Origin: Hofstenia miamia
Lineage: Eukaryota; Xenacoelomorpha; Acoela; Hofsteniidae
Assembly (NCBI GenBank): GCA_900660155.1
Contig: CABFPE010000434.1
Coordinates: 413,222 to 443,755, forward strand
Length of the DNA: 30,534 nucleotides
Direction: 5' to 3'
Positions within the stretch are counted from its first letter, which is position 1, and every line of letters begins with the position of its first letter. Positions 1 through 9,559 of this stretch are shown here, piece after piece. A program made the translations under genes and the position numbers. Below the pieces are notes generated by a model that did not search any database, was not told where the DNA came from, and saw nothing but the letters and a program-made list of their open reading frames with translations.

Positions 1-109
1 TTTCTATATTCCTTAACTTGTAGTGAAATATTATGAATTATAAAACTAATAATAATTCGAATTATGGCAAGTTGCAAAGTGTAACTAACGCTACTTTGCG
101 GCAGCACAG

Positions 110-232
110 CTGAAATACGAAATGATCCCCAGTCCTGTCCATTTTTCTATGTTAACAGGAGTTGAAGTCATAGATATACCTGCGCAAGTCTGGAATTGGA
201 AAAATTGGGCTAAAATTCATAAATTAGACTAA
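110..232 (+). CDS. Possible short coding segment, unidentified
   Basis: An open frame of 40 codons begins after an AG (cagcacag) and ends in TAA. Its translation (LKYEMIPSPVHF..., ending AKIHKLD) looks more protein-like than its AT-rich surroundings. I recognise no family. The stretch upstream in this frame is closed by a stop, so if real it is a terminal exon or a piece of a mobile element. Chance remains a serious alternative. Confidence 0.2.
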   Translation: MKYEMIPSPVHFSMLTGVEVIDIPAQVWNWKNWAKIHKLD

Positions 233-1605
233 ATTTGGAGTTAGAGCTATATAATTTCTTAAAGGTTTTGAAAATATACATTAGTATCATATACTCTTGA
301 AAAACTGAATATAGAATTTTTAATTCAATGCGCAGATTTAGCAAGCCGTAAAATTTTAGAAAATTTCTAAAAATAGTTTCATAAATACATGACAAATTGG
401 AATTACATCGGTTGGACTAGATTCAGGTTGGGTAGCGATTGGGCCTAGATTTTCTGCTTAGTCTAAGAAGGAAAGAATTATCTAAAATTCAATTTACCAC
501 AGAAGGAAAGAAGTGTTTCTTATTGAAATTAGGAACAGATAACAGTGCATCAGCCTGTATTCGAAACTCGCTTCCCCGACTGAGCTATGGAGCACATAAG
601 TGTTTGCCTTCCTAACATTGGTTGCATAGTTGAAGTGTAGATAAAAATAATTCATTGCTAGTAATTAATAATATAAACATTCNATATATATATATATATG
701 TTCCCCTCCTCAGAGAAAAAGCTGGGTGCGAACCTGCCACATACCATCAGAATTCCTAAAGAACTTACAAGACAATCATTTTTCGTTTAATGCGAATGGG
801 AAAACAAGTTTAAAACATTATGGAAATCTCTAGTCAATACGTTGTTTGCTATTACTCTGGTTGGCACATATTGTGTAAACCAAAAATGAAATCGAACGGA
901 AATGAATATGTCCTTTGACTAAATAAAGAGGAGCGACAATTTTGATATCAAATATGGCCTACTCAAAGTTTGTATCCGTTCATTGCTATCTGAAATCAAT
1001 AAAAACTAGTAGCTTTGCTTTAGGAATTATCAATCATTCTAATTTCATTCATTCCATTATGGATGTTTCTACAATTTTGTGCACAACAAAGAGTTTTTTA
1101 TAACTGATTTTACAGCATGAACTTGAGTATGGTAGTGTTTCCTAATAAAATTACTATAAATTTTGTCAGGGGAATTGATACTTTCGACATTTTTAGGAAA
1201 ACTTAAAAAAGACAATTTTGACCTTGGACTAAAAATCGAACATATTAAAAAGGACAATAATGTCTTTATCAAGACAAAAATTTGTGCAAGCAAATTCCTA
1301 AAATATATAAAACATGCAAAAATATAAGTACGTTGTGGCATGAATTAAGTCGATTTGGTAACATTCAGTGCTCATGTCTTACTAAAATTTCTAAAAAATG
1401 TCTTGATTTCATACCAAAGAAGTCTGAGTCATTAGTCAATCCAATAGTATTTCAGTAAGATTATTTAGTCCACCATTAGTATTGATTTACATGTTTGTTT
1501 TAGTATATTTAATGTATACATACAATATTATTGGATTTAAATACCCATTAAGAAAAATAGAAAATTCCTTTTGCCATACATGGAAAATTGAAATGTCAAG
1601 GCTAC
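233..1605. other. AT-rich non-coding stretch
   Basis: I see no convincing exon on either strand here. An (AT)n run follows an undetermined base at 683 (684-699). Kinase exons downstream of 1606 would be expected on the minus strand, but I could not find the HRD, DFG or APE motifs, so the remaining catalytic exons are probably left of the window. The longest open frame (1069-1341, minus) has a random-looking composition. Confidence 0.5.
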
Positions 1606-1758
1606 CTTTTCATCTGCAACTGTGGTATCTAGCAGAATTTGCTTCATTGCAATTTCTCTTTGAGTTGTTTCATCAAGGCACAAGTACACGGTTCCAAAGG
1701 CTCCTGAACCCAACTGTCTGATTTTGAATATATTTGGGGGAAGATCAGGAGTGAAGTG
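1606..1758 (-). CDS. Kinase N-lobe exon, MEKK/MAP3K-like
   Basis: This 153-bp exon (51 codons, phase 0 at both ends) has a good acceptor (tgcatttag) and donor (AAAAG/GTAGCC). It encodes the first two subdomains of a protein kinase: IRQLGSGAFGTVYLC is the ATP-binding glycine loop (GxGxxGxV), and IAMKQI holds the invariant ATP-anchoring lysine. The YLC-D...RE-A-KQ pattern resembles MAP3K2/3 (MEKK) kinases more than tyrosine kinases or the TKL kinases IRAK and RIPK. The family phosphorylates MAP2Ks. The catalytic loop, DFG and activation segment should lie in later exons, which I do not find between 1 and 1605. The closest family member cannot be fixed from 51 residues. Confidence 0.87.
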
Positions 1759-1968
1759 CTAAATGCAGCATCATAAAACATATTTTATTACATACATTTC
1801 TAAAATATCTTATAGAAATTAAATAAAACAATTTTACCAGGCTGCTGAATTGCTAGGCAGAATTTATATATATATATATGTGTATAAATGGAATGATATG
1901 GTCTGCATTGATACTAATTCGTACAAAAATGTTTGCACGACACATCAATTACTAAGTAAATCTCATGC

Positions 1969-2126
1969 CTCCTTAAATGTTGTAGTTTTCCCACTACGAA
2001 TTGTTTGTCCTTTTTCATGTTTAGTAAAGAATTTTTTGATGGTTTCGAAATCTTTCTGCACATTGCGATCATCAGCATCATTGGAAGCTGTTGAAGTATT
2101 GCTTAGTGATCTTTCTCCAATGTATC
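1969..2126 (-). CDS. Exon preceding kinase domain: Ser/Asp-rich linker
   Basis: The exon has 158 bp with acceptor cttatttag. Its first two bases complete a codon begun in the preceding exon, giving Arg, followed by 52 codons (YIGERSLSNTSTASNDADDR ... HEKGQTIR ... FKE). The composition is polar and Ser/Thr/Asp-rich, then basic, as expected of a regulatory linker before a kinase. No GT donor fits phase 0 before the in-frame TGA. The best junction is GAG/GCATGA, a GC donor, which joins in frame to the kinase exon. Other GT donors in this stretch (for example ATTC/GTAGTG) would give the wrong phase. The exon body is likely. The 3' boundary is uncertain. Confidence 0.6.
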
Positions 2127-3060
2127 CTAAATAAGAGTTATTTATTTTCTTAGAAACATGTAATCATTGTGAATCATTTCAATGGACATTCATTTTATGC
2201 AAAGAAGTGTACACATTGACACACTTGGAAACTTTATTTAAGTTGCATTGAAGAAACTTGTGGTTTAAATCTGTGGCAGACAGGTTGTGGAGAAGGGGGC
2301 TATCTATTTATATACTATGTGTCTTTCTCAAGTCTAGGTTTATTATCAAACTAAAAATTGCAATAATCATTATACAACTATCTGATTTCATTTCGAAATC
2401 ATCAATATCTGTATTGTGAAATCAATGTCATGAACACAAATATTTAAGTATTCTCAGTGATCCTGTTAAGACAGATTAACCCCATATTGCATTGCGATAA
2501 ACATTTAATATAAAAAATATTATAAAAAATGTTTTTTTAAATATTTGCAAACATATGTTCGGTCAAACGTTAATTTTCTGACCAATGGGTCGATTATCTG
2601 CAGGTCAGATTTCGGTTGTGTATCAAAATATTTGACCCATCTACCACTTTACCCAAATTATTTTTAGGATTTGATTAAAAGTATAATCGAGTGCCTCCTA
2701 AGCTATTTTAAAACCTAGAGGCGAAGATTAAAAGCTTGAATAAAGGATTTATAATATTTATCAATAAAAAAATTAGGATAATATTGGCTAATTGGAGTTA
2801 GACATAAAGTTAATCAATCGTAAGATAATATTGCCTGTTATCTACTATTGTGTTGTAGTACCTTGCGAATATGAAATTCCATTGAATAAAATTGCAATAT
2901 TGTGTGTCGTTTTCACTGCTGAATTAGCATAGTGCGCGTTTATGAGAAATTCACTTTGCAGAATTTGTTTATACTCTCTTAAAAGTTTAATGGTTGCAAA
3001 CTTCACACATTATATTAGCGAATATAAATATTACTATAGTAATTTTCAGAGAATGGGCAT
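2127..3060. other. Intron, no gene seen
   Basis: AT-rich intronic sequence. The block at about 2565-2645 contains motifs related to the hAT-like element at 12364-12823 (tcaaaatatttgacccat against tcaaaaatattgacccat), so it may be a decayed member of that family. I could not define its ends. Confidence 0.4.
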
Positions 3061-3062
3061 TA

Positions 3063-4137
3063 GGGTTGTCCATTTTTGAAAAGTTGTGTTTGAACAACCT
3101 GATGTGATGCGGGTTTGCTCAAAACTCACTGTGAGAAAAAAATTTTTAGATCCCCCTCAAAAGCGATTAAACTTTTGCACTAAAATTTGTCCTAATTAGG
3201 GAATCCTTTGTTTCCAATAATGCAATTTACTACATTTTCGCGTTTTTTGCACGTCAAGTCTAAAACCCACAAATTATCAGGAGGTCATTACGTTTGTGAT
3301 GACGTCATTAGGGTAATTGGGGAAATCCCTAAGGCCCAATTTTCCAATATATTAAATTTTACATGTTTTGTATTATTGAGTTATTTAATTGTGGTTTTCA
3401 CGGATTGATAGAATTTTGATAAAATCAAAACATTAATGAGGACAATTACGTATTAATAATTTTGCGTTTGAACATGAAACATCTCTGCCAAATATATGAA
3501 CTATAATGCTTCCAAATGTCTGCAGACACAGGGTTTTCGAGTACGAGTTCGAGTATTTTTTTAATTCCCAGTTTTTTAGGGTAAGAAACGTTTATTTTAT
3601 AATAATTCTAAGCTAGTTATTTGCGATTAGTAAGGAAATTGAAATTTAAAAAAAAAAATTTTTACGGTATTTTCGAGTGGATTTTTGATCGAGTTCGAGT
3701 TCAAGTTTTGATGATTTCTCTTTCGAGTTTTTCCGATTGAGTTTTGCGAGCTTATTCGAGTTCGAGTTCTTAACATTCCGAGTACTCGACAACCTTGTGG
3801 GGACATAGAGTAAAAATACAAGTTCCAGCAAACAACTGTTTGTCTTAGTGAAGCAATCAATGACGTATGAAGGCCTGAAAATTCCCAAGACATTTTATCA
3901 ATAATATTTTAGCTTTTAGGCGCTGGAAATAGCCCAAAATCTATAAAAAAAATATTCGGCAACAGAGGATTGCCCTAATTACTGCCATTTTAAAAACAAA
4001 ATTTCATCGCTTTGGAGGGGTATCTAAAGTTCAACCGATTTGAGAATTTTTTTGCACAGTGATTTTTAAGCAAAAGTGCACCACATCAGGTATTTCGGTG
4101 CAAAATTTTTTTAGCAAGCACAAAATATGGAAAACTC
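3063..4137. mobile_element. TA-flanked DNA element with long inverted repeats
   Basis: The ends are GGGTTGTCCAT (left) and, reversed, GAGTTTTCCAT (right), each next to TA (3061-3062 and 4138-4139). The similarity between the ends continues inward for about 140-170 bp in inverted orientation (shared blocks CCTGATGTGRTGC, CACTGTG, CCCCTC-AAAGCGAT, TAATTAGGG). This fits a non-autonomous foldback-type element that duplicates TA, as Tc1/mariner relatives do. No transposase is encoded. The repeats have diverged considerably, so it is old. The element at 3529-3797 sits inside it and is therefore younger. It lies in the 4.7-2.1 kb intron of the kinase gene. Confidence 0.65.
3529..3797. mobile_element. 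hAT-like MITE, copy 1 (CAGGGTTTTCGAGTAC ends)
   Basis: A 269-bp element begins CAGGGTTTTCGAGTAC and ends, reversed, CAAGGTTGTCGAGTACTC. It is flanked by TGCAGACA (3521-3528) and TGGGGACA (3798-3805), a 6/8 match to an 8-bp target duplication, which is typical of hAT elements. The interior is rich in the motif CGAGTTCGAGT. It has no coding capacity. It is homologous, in the opposite orientation, to 8545-8886. It is nested in the TA-flanked element 3063-4137. Confidence 0.75.
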
Positions 4138-4671
4138 TAATGGTCATATACACTAAGGAAAAATATATATAATTATGTCTCTTGCCAGGCTTACTATGAT
4201 TACCGCATGATTTTAATTGTTTGGCAGCAAACCTGCGAAAATTCCTAGCAACGTTCTTAGACCATTAGTATTCCCATTCTCATAATTACTGTTGGAATTC
4301 CTATCAGCACTGAACAAGAAAAATGGAAACCCTTATATATTTATTCTGTTTGCAGGCTTTTTTTACTTGGCTTACTGCCAAACAATCAAAGCCTACAATA
4401 ATCATAGAAGTCTTGGAAATAACAAAGACTTTTATTGTGCTAAGAATATTGAGTGCAAGATATTGGGTGTTAAATTTGCTCCTTCAAATATCCTGAGCTC
4501 AAAATTCCAGGACATAAAACGCCAAGTGCTGACTTAAATTCCGTGCTCTCAAAATCCTGCATCCGTTATAATGCTCTCAAAATTCCTTATAGGGCATAAG
4601 AACATTTGCCATTTCAACCCTGTGTTGCAGTATATAAACATAATTTGGCACATGTTCAACTAAGAACTTAC
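4138..4671. other. Intron, no gene seen
   Basis: Intronic sequence. A plus frame is open at 4292-4537, but it lacks an ATG start and has no recognisable domain. Three short repeats of a (g)ctctcaaaattcc-like unit lie at about 4495, 4545 and 4573. I consider the frame a chance opening. Confidence 0.4.
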
Positions 4672-4811
4672 TGTGTTCTAACGAATAAATGCACTTTGTT
4701 AATTTGCCTGCGCACTGCTCATTCCCAGATGATTTCAAAGTTTCCAATAAAATTTTGTATTTGCCAAGATTATCTTTCGTCGATTCTCGAGAACTCCATT
4801 GTGATATCACA
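4672..4811 (-). CDS. Death-fold-like exon of the kinase gene
   Basis: This exon of 140 bp (1 + 46 codons + 1) has acceptor ggtatttag and a strong donor, CACA/GTAAGT. It starts in phase 2 and ends in phase 1, exactly what the exons on either side require. The translation contains VISQWSSRES...DNLGKYKILLETLKSSGNEQCAGKL. The pattern W, polar turn, N, then L--L---LKSSG---CA--L resembles the last three helices of death domains, which often read W ... N ... L...L+..G...A..L. Death domains mediate homotypic assembly of innate-immune and apoptotic complexes. The assignment is by eye and could be wrong. The exon itself is well supported by phase. Confidence 0.62.
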
Positions 4812-5079
4812 CTAAATACCTCAAAACATTAAGATTTAGTACTGACTATATTATATTCTGCCTGTATTGATATTATTTCATATTTGTAGTTAATCACATG
4901 AAATGGGTATAACGTGGCTTCTATATTTTCTTTAACAAATGAAAGGATTTGCATTTAATATTAAGATATTTTCCTGAAATATTTATTGATACTATCATTT
5001 GAAAAGCAGTAACGTTTGGGAGTACTTTTATCATTATATTTAGGTGTAATACAAATGTTACTGTAAATAAAATTTAACC

Positions 5080-5866
5080 CAGTGGCAGATACAGATATAT
5101 TTTTAGAGGGAGGACCGTGCAAGATAAAATGCTAAGTGCATAACTCAGTACTACGGATTGTTAAAAAGTATTGAATTGTTAATTTTTAATATTCAAAACT
5201 ATGTGTGAGCTTCACCATCATTTCCGTATTCCAAACATGCAAATATACAATTTGTGCAACTCTCAAACCCAACAGAATTTTTCATAAATTTTAATTATTT
5301 CATTGTTTTTAACCCAAAGTAGTTATATTGATAATGGACAATTGTGGGAAATTGTATCACATTTTTCAACGAAATAGCATTATTTTGAGAAACATTTTTT
5401 ATAGAATATTTTTCACGAGAATATGCTCTAAATTGAACACATTATGTATTTCAAATTATAAGATTTCCTTGTGCACTACAAATGAGAATTTTTTGTGCAT
5501 TCTTAATGATAGAGGATTAACTAGAGCACACAATGTTCACATGAAATTATTGGCCTACTCGCCAAATTTTTTGAATATTTAAATAAAATTCAAGAAATCA
5601 AGCATCTCAAAATGCAAAAATCTTGCTAAAATCAACGAAATTTTCAAATTATGAAAAACTGTGCTAGGTTTTGAGAAGTTACAGAAGTGTTTCTTGTAAT
5701 TTTGGAGAAGGTGCATGTTGATGAATGCCTTCATATTATTGAATTTGAATACAAAAATTTGATTTCCTACATTGGATACAAAAGAATTTGGATTGTAATA
5801 TATTTCCCCAAGCTTAACAAACTTATTACTTTAGATGGCCCCTCGGCGCCTCTGTATCCGCCCCTG
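5080..5866. mobile_element. hAT-like non-autonomous element, 787 bp
   Basis: The left end CAGTGGCAGATACAGA and the reversed right end CAGGGGCGGATACAGA agree at 14 of 16 positions. Flanks ATTTAACC (5072-5079) and CTTTAGCC (5867-5874) match at 6 of 8, an aged 8-bp target duplication. The CAGNGGCRGAT start is characteristic of hAT elements in many animals. Internal open frames (5328-5582, 5687-5872) show no transposase similarity. It lies in the intron between exons 6863-6680 and 4811-4672. Confidence 0.75.
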
Positions 5867-6206
5867 CTTTAGCCCTATTTCTCCTAACGTTTATTTATAG
5901 TAACAAATCGTTTTATCCAGATATTTGAACAATTTTATCCAAGCCTGTTACGAAATATTGAAAGTCTTTTACATGAACACATCTATAGGGGCTGGGCCCG
6001 CTCATGCAATGATAGATATTAGTGCTAAAACTTATTCTTGTGCCTGGAGTACATCTACATATGAATTTTTTTCATTAAGTAGTATTATTTTTGTAAAATA
6101 TTTAAATTCTTTCCACATATAGAATTCAAATATTGAGGTCATCTAAATCCCATGGGAACAACAACTACCCTCAAATTTTCTGTTTTCTGAAGAAAAACTG
6201 TGTGAG

Positions 6207-6232
6207 TCCCGTCCAGGCGCGCTTGAACGGGA
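6207..6232. repeat. GC-rich near-palindrome in AT-rich intron
   Basis: A 26-bp imperfect palindrome is centred on GGCGCGC (begins TCCCGTCCAGG, ends CTTGAACGGGA), 22 of 26 positions symmetrical. A second GGCGC/GCGCC pair extends to 6239. It stands out sharply from the AT-rich surroundings and could form a hairpin. Its role is unknown. It might be part of an unrecognised repeat. Confidence 0.5.
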
Positions 6233-6405
6233 AAGCGCCAGGTGGCGTATTAAAGTCGAAAAAGAAAGAGGAGTCAATTCTCTATCTTGAGATGTCTTCA
6301 GATTTTAAATATCTTCATTAGTTCTTGAGCTACATGTATAAGCATCTAAATATTATTTGTGGAAATCATCGCAGACTGAAAATTCCTAGTAGAATTTGTG
6401 TTAAA

Positions 6406-6579
6406 CAGGGATGTGCTCCTAAGTAATTAACAAGGGGAGTTCTTATTGAGTTTTGTATTTTATGATATACTTTGACCATAATTTATACCCTTAACAAATA
6501 AAATCCAAAACTCAAAGACTAATATAAATTTAACAAGGTGGGCTGATCACCCTTAAACACGCCTTCGAGTACACCCCTG
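6406..6579. mobile_element. hAT-like MITE, 174 bp
   Basis: The left end is CAGGGATGTGCTC and the reversed right end is CAGGGGTGTACTC (11 of 13 identical). Flanks GTGTTAAA (6398-6405) and TGGTTAAT (6580-6587) share 5 of 8 bases. Short, non-coding and AT-rich inside, it is consistent with a decayed hAT-type miniature element in the same intron as 5080-5866. Confidence 0.55.
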
Positions 6580-6679
6580 TGGTTAATCCTTTGGAATTTC
6601 GTTAACGTCAATGAAAAAACTGTCATAAAAATTAAATCTAGATATGGTCAGCTTTGTGCAGACAAACTTTAATATTTAC

Positions 6680-6863
6680 CTGTTTACTATGTGTGATTGT
6701 CCGATGAAATCACTTGAACCAACTTGCCTTTTTTCAAAATTGTACAACCATTTTTCACCTTCGGTTTTCCCAAAAGTCTTTGTAAGAAGCTCTTTACAAA
6801 ATTCTCGTGCTCTTGGCGATTTCACCATTTCTTCTTTTAGACATTTTAGCACCTCGGCATCAA
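6680..6863 (-). CDS. Helical exon of the kinase gene
   Basis: The exon is 184 bp: two bases that complete a Val codon, 60 codons, then two bases (phase 2). The acceptor is ttattattag and the donor is a consensus ACAG/GTAAAT. The product is charged and helical: DAEVLKCLKEEMVKSPRARE, FCKELLTKTFGKTEGEKWLY, then NFEKRQVGSSDFIG. Followed by the 4811-4672 exon it could supply the first helices of a death domain (W-L--F---VGSSDFI), with the earlier part possibly another death-fold unit such as a CARD. That assignment is inference. The exon call rests on the open frame, both splice sites and phase agreement on both sides. Confidence 0.72.
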
Positions 6864-7716
6864 CTAATAATAAATATATATGAAGACTATATTTTGAAAT
6901 ATAATTCTTTTTTGGAATAATTGGTGAACAGGCTGCGCCAAGTATCTAATATATGCCTTTTTCCAATGAAAGTTTATTTGCTAGTAAGCGTATACCTATG
7001 TACGTGTAATGCGATTCTCGATGTCCGCATAACATATTAAGCTGCTAATTCATCTGTCAATAAAGTTGTTTCAATTCTCTCACAATGAGAATAACGTTTT
7101 TAATAAATGTTGTTTTACAGAAAAAAATCGATTCTAAGCTCATTTGAATATTCTTAAGACAAAAGGAGTTCTTTAGACAACGTTTTGGTGCTAAACAGTT
7201 CTACACTGCGAGGATAAAGCAATGCTATTGCAAAATAATTAGATTATCTTTTAGTTTACAAATATGGAGAAAATGGGCTAAACATGACTACTAAAAGGCA
7301 CATAGACTAAGTATTTTCAGTATATTTCTCAATTGTTTGCATTTGCATATACAATAACCTCTGATTCTAAAAACGCTTCCTTTTTACAATTGGTTTATGG
7401 AACAAGCTCCATTCAGACATAAAAGTACAACTAAATTTCAATAGACTTAATGAATTGGTTAAAATTTCTCCAATGAAATGAAGATTCAATTATTTGTCCT
7501 ATTATTGAACGAAATCAATAAAATATTACAAAACTAATAAAAAATCGAAACAACTTAAATACTCAAAGACAGTAAACAATCAAAATCAAGATAATCATAA
7601 AGTTGGTTGCAACGCAGTGATTTTTTACATATATTGTTTAATTCTTGAAAAGCGTTAATCACTATATTTGTGCAAACGAAAAAATTAATTAATAATAAAT
7701 AATAAATAAATCCCAC
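6864..7716. other. Intron, no gene seen
   Basis: AT-rich intron between exons 7777-7717 and 6863-6680. I found no defined mobile element ends and no further exon with usable splice sites. Confidence 0.4.
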
Positions 7717-7777
7717 CTGCTTCAAAATGTGGAGTCAGGCTTAGCAGTGTTGCATCAATTCCATTTTTTGCAGTCAT
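7717..7777 (-). CDS. Small exon of the kinase gene
   Basis: This 61-bp exon (20 codons plus one base) encodes MTAKNGIDATLLSLTPHFEA and ends GCAG/GTGGGA. The acceptor is attagag (phase 0). Its trailing G plus the TT of the 6863 exon makes Val, so the two join in frame. The ATG could be an alternative translation start, but upstream exons also join in phase 0. No domain can be recognised in so short a piece. Confidence 0.58.
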
Positions 7778-7803
7778 CTCTAATACGACTAATTACTTCT
7801 AAA

Positions 7804-7815
7804 GTATGTATGTAC

Positions 7816-7856
<41 letters not shown>

Positions 7857-7868
7857 AGATATATATTA
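7804..7868. repeat. (TA)n microsatellite
   Basis: About 65 bp of interrupted TA repeats with a GTATGTA lead-in, immediately upstream (on the minus strand) of exon 7777-7717. Confidence 0.9.
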
Positions 7869-8436
7869 AATTGCATACATTTGAAGAAAAACAGTTAGCA
7901 AAAATATTTATACATGTACGTACGTATGACGTGTGTTGTGGGGATCTCAACGGAGAATTTCATATGATTTGTTGGGTAGGAAACAAAATTCTGTCACATA
8001 ACCAAGCTTGAATATAATACAAAAATTATTGATACAATTTTTTTCTATATCACCCAAAAGAGGTGATTCACATGGAATATAGAAAATAGAAGTTATAATT
8101 ATTACTGGAAATTTAATTAAAATAACTTAATATTTTAAAGTTTATTAATGTACATCTATATTGACTTGTTCATTAACAGTGGCAAGAAATGTACTGAGAA
8201 AAACATATTTGCAATGCATTAGGAAACATTGTTCTGAACGCATTATTCTATTTAATGATTCAAAAAATTTGGGAACAATTACCTTGATTGAGTCTCAAAC
8301 TTTTAAGAAATTCAGCAAAAAAATATAAGATGAACAAATACCCCATACTATTGTACAGTGCGCCTATTTGGCAGATCATTGAAATTAAAATGAATATTCG
8401 TTCAATAGACAAAGCATATAAATGATATCTACTTAC

Positions 8437-8478
8437 GTGTTGAGTTGACCCATCCAAAAGAAAATGCAAACATCGAAA
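8437..8478 (-). CDS. Candidate micro-exon of the kinase gene
   Basis: A 42-bp, 14-codon exon (FRCLHFLLDGSTQH) ends at a strong donor, ACAC/GTAAGT, and begins after a weak acceptor (gagtaatag), phase 0 at both ends. It would join in frame to the exons on both sides. The strong donor is the main evidence. The acceptor is poor and the exon is very short, so it may be false or may start elsewhere. Confidence 0.38.
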
Positions 8479-8544
8479 CTATTACTCATTATTTAAAGCA
8501 AATTCAAAAGTTTCATGCTATGATACGGCGATGTCTCCTTAGCT

Positions 8545-8886
8545 CAGAGTTTTCGAGTACTCAGAATTATCAAAACTAGACCTCGAATGAGTTCGTAAAA
8601 CTAGATCGTGACAATTGGAAAAGACATCACTAAAACTCGAACTCAATCGAAAATCCACTCGAAGATACCGCAACAATGTAATTATTTCAAATGTCAGTTT
8701 CTTTATTTGTAATTACCAATTATTATTTTTTGGCATATGACGCTTGGAATTATTGTAAAATAAATATTTTTTTACTCTAAGAAACTTGGAATTAGAAAAA
8801 ACTTGATCGAACTCGGAATATTCTTCAAAAATCTACTCGAACTTGAACTCAAAACGTAAAAACGTGAACTCGACTCGAAAACACTG
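8545..8886. mobile_element. hAT-like MITE, copy 2 (same family as 3529-3797, inverted)
   Basis: A 342-bp element begins CAGAGTTTTCGAGTACTC and ends, reversed, CAGTGTTTTCGAGTCGAG. Flanks CCTTAGCT (8537-8544) and GTTTAGCT (8887-8894) match at 6 of 8. Read backwards it aligns along its length with 3529-3797, including the CGAGTGGATTTT and CGAGTTCGAGTT blocks. It is about 70 bp longer inside than copy 1. Non-coding. Confidence 0.75.
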
Positions 8887-8894
8887 GTTTAGCT

Positions 8895-9399
8895 TCATAA
8901 ACATTTTAAAAATATGTTTGATCAAAGATGTGTGTGTTGTAATGATTGCTAGGAAAACAAAGTAACTACGAAAATTCATTTTTTACCTTATTAAAATTTC
9001 TCCTAGCCTTTAAAATATGTTGTATTGTCTCTACATATATTTACACTTAATCAATAAACATTAGAATATATCCTAAAAATTATAGGTTACACTAAAAAAT
9101 ACAATGCAAAAGATATATTTACAAGATATTTAGTTAAGCTTAAATCGAAGTCCCCCTTTGATGTTTGGTTCAGAAACGGATGCCTCCGGGCTCGGGTATT
9201 TTGGCACTATATTTATACTGATCTCTTCGAAACGTGTATTTTATCAGCAATTCTGGCTTAATTTGTGATATTTGTGTAAAAACTGCTTCTAAGATTAATA
9301 TTTATTTTTCTCGATAAAACATTCTTTTTTCAATGAGCTTTCTGGAATTCTTTGTACAATTGGAGGTACAAAATAATTTTCTATTAATTAGTTTTATAC
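8895..9399. other. Intron, no gene seen
   Basis: AT-rich sequence with one GC-richer patch at about 9150-9215 (contains GGATGCCTCCGGGCTCGGG) that may be one end of an unrecognised repeat. I found no partner end. Confidence 0.35.
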
Positions 9400-9522
9400 T
9401 TTTTCCGTCTGAAATTTACGCGTGAAACTAACATCCGGAACAGGCCGCATGAAAGGATGATGCGTTGCATCAAATGGATGATTTGGTTGCATAGAAGTTG
9501 CATCTCGAACACGTAATATAAG
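9400..9522 (-). CDS. Pro/His-rich exon of the kinase gene
   Basis: 123 bp, 41 codons, phase 0 at both ends; acceptor attattttaag, donor GGAAAAA/GTATAA. The translation includes RVRDATSMQPNHPFDATHHP and FMRPVPDVSFTRKFQTEK, a disordered-looking, Pro/His/Arg-containing segment. It joins in frame to 10108-10051 upstream and to 8478-8437 or 7777-7717 downstream. The DNA contains three TGCAAC repeats, so a repeat-derived chance frame is possible. Confidence 0.48.
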
Positions 9523-9559
9523 CTTAAAATAATTCGTTTTGCAGAAAATGTGACCGTGT

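Noticed and set aside
560-740. tRNA-like A box (TAGCTCAGTCGG on the minus strand, 587-576) and B-box-like GGTTCGCACCC (minus, about 734-724).
   Set aside because: On the minus strand the B-like box comes before the A box and about 140 bases away, so they cannot form a tRNA or a normal tRNA-derived SINE head. A closer GTTTCGAATAC match is only about 12 bases from the A box, too near.
1069-1341. 90-codon minus-strand frame as a continuation of the kinase.
   Set aside because: It contains no kinase motifs (no HRD, DFG or APE), is rich in Phe/Ile/Ser/Lys as random AT-rich frames are, and has no suitable splice sites.
3627-3893. Two overlapping minus-strand frames of 80-88 codons rich in Arg/Ser/Asn.
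   Set aside because: They lie across the CGAGTTCGAGT-rich MITE at 3529-3797, which explains the openness.
4292-4537. 81-codon plus-strand frame as a gene.
   Set aside because: It lacks an ATG start, has no domain and shows AT-driven composition. Length is within chance for this base composition.
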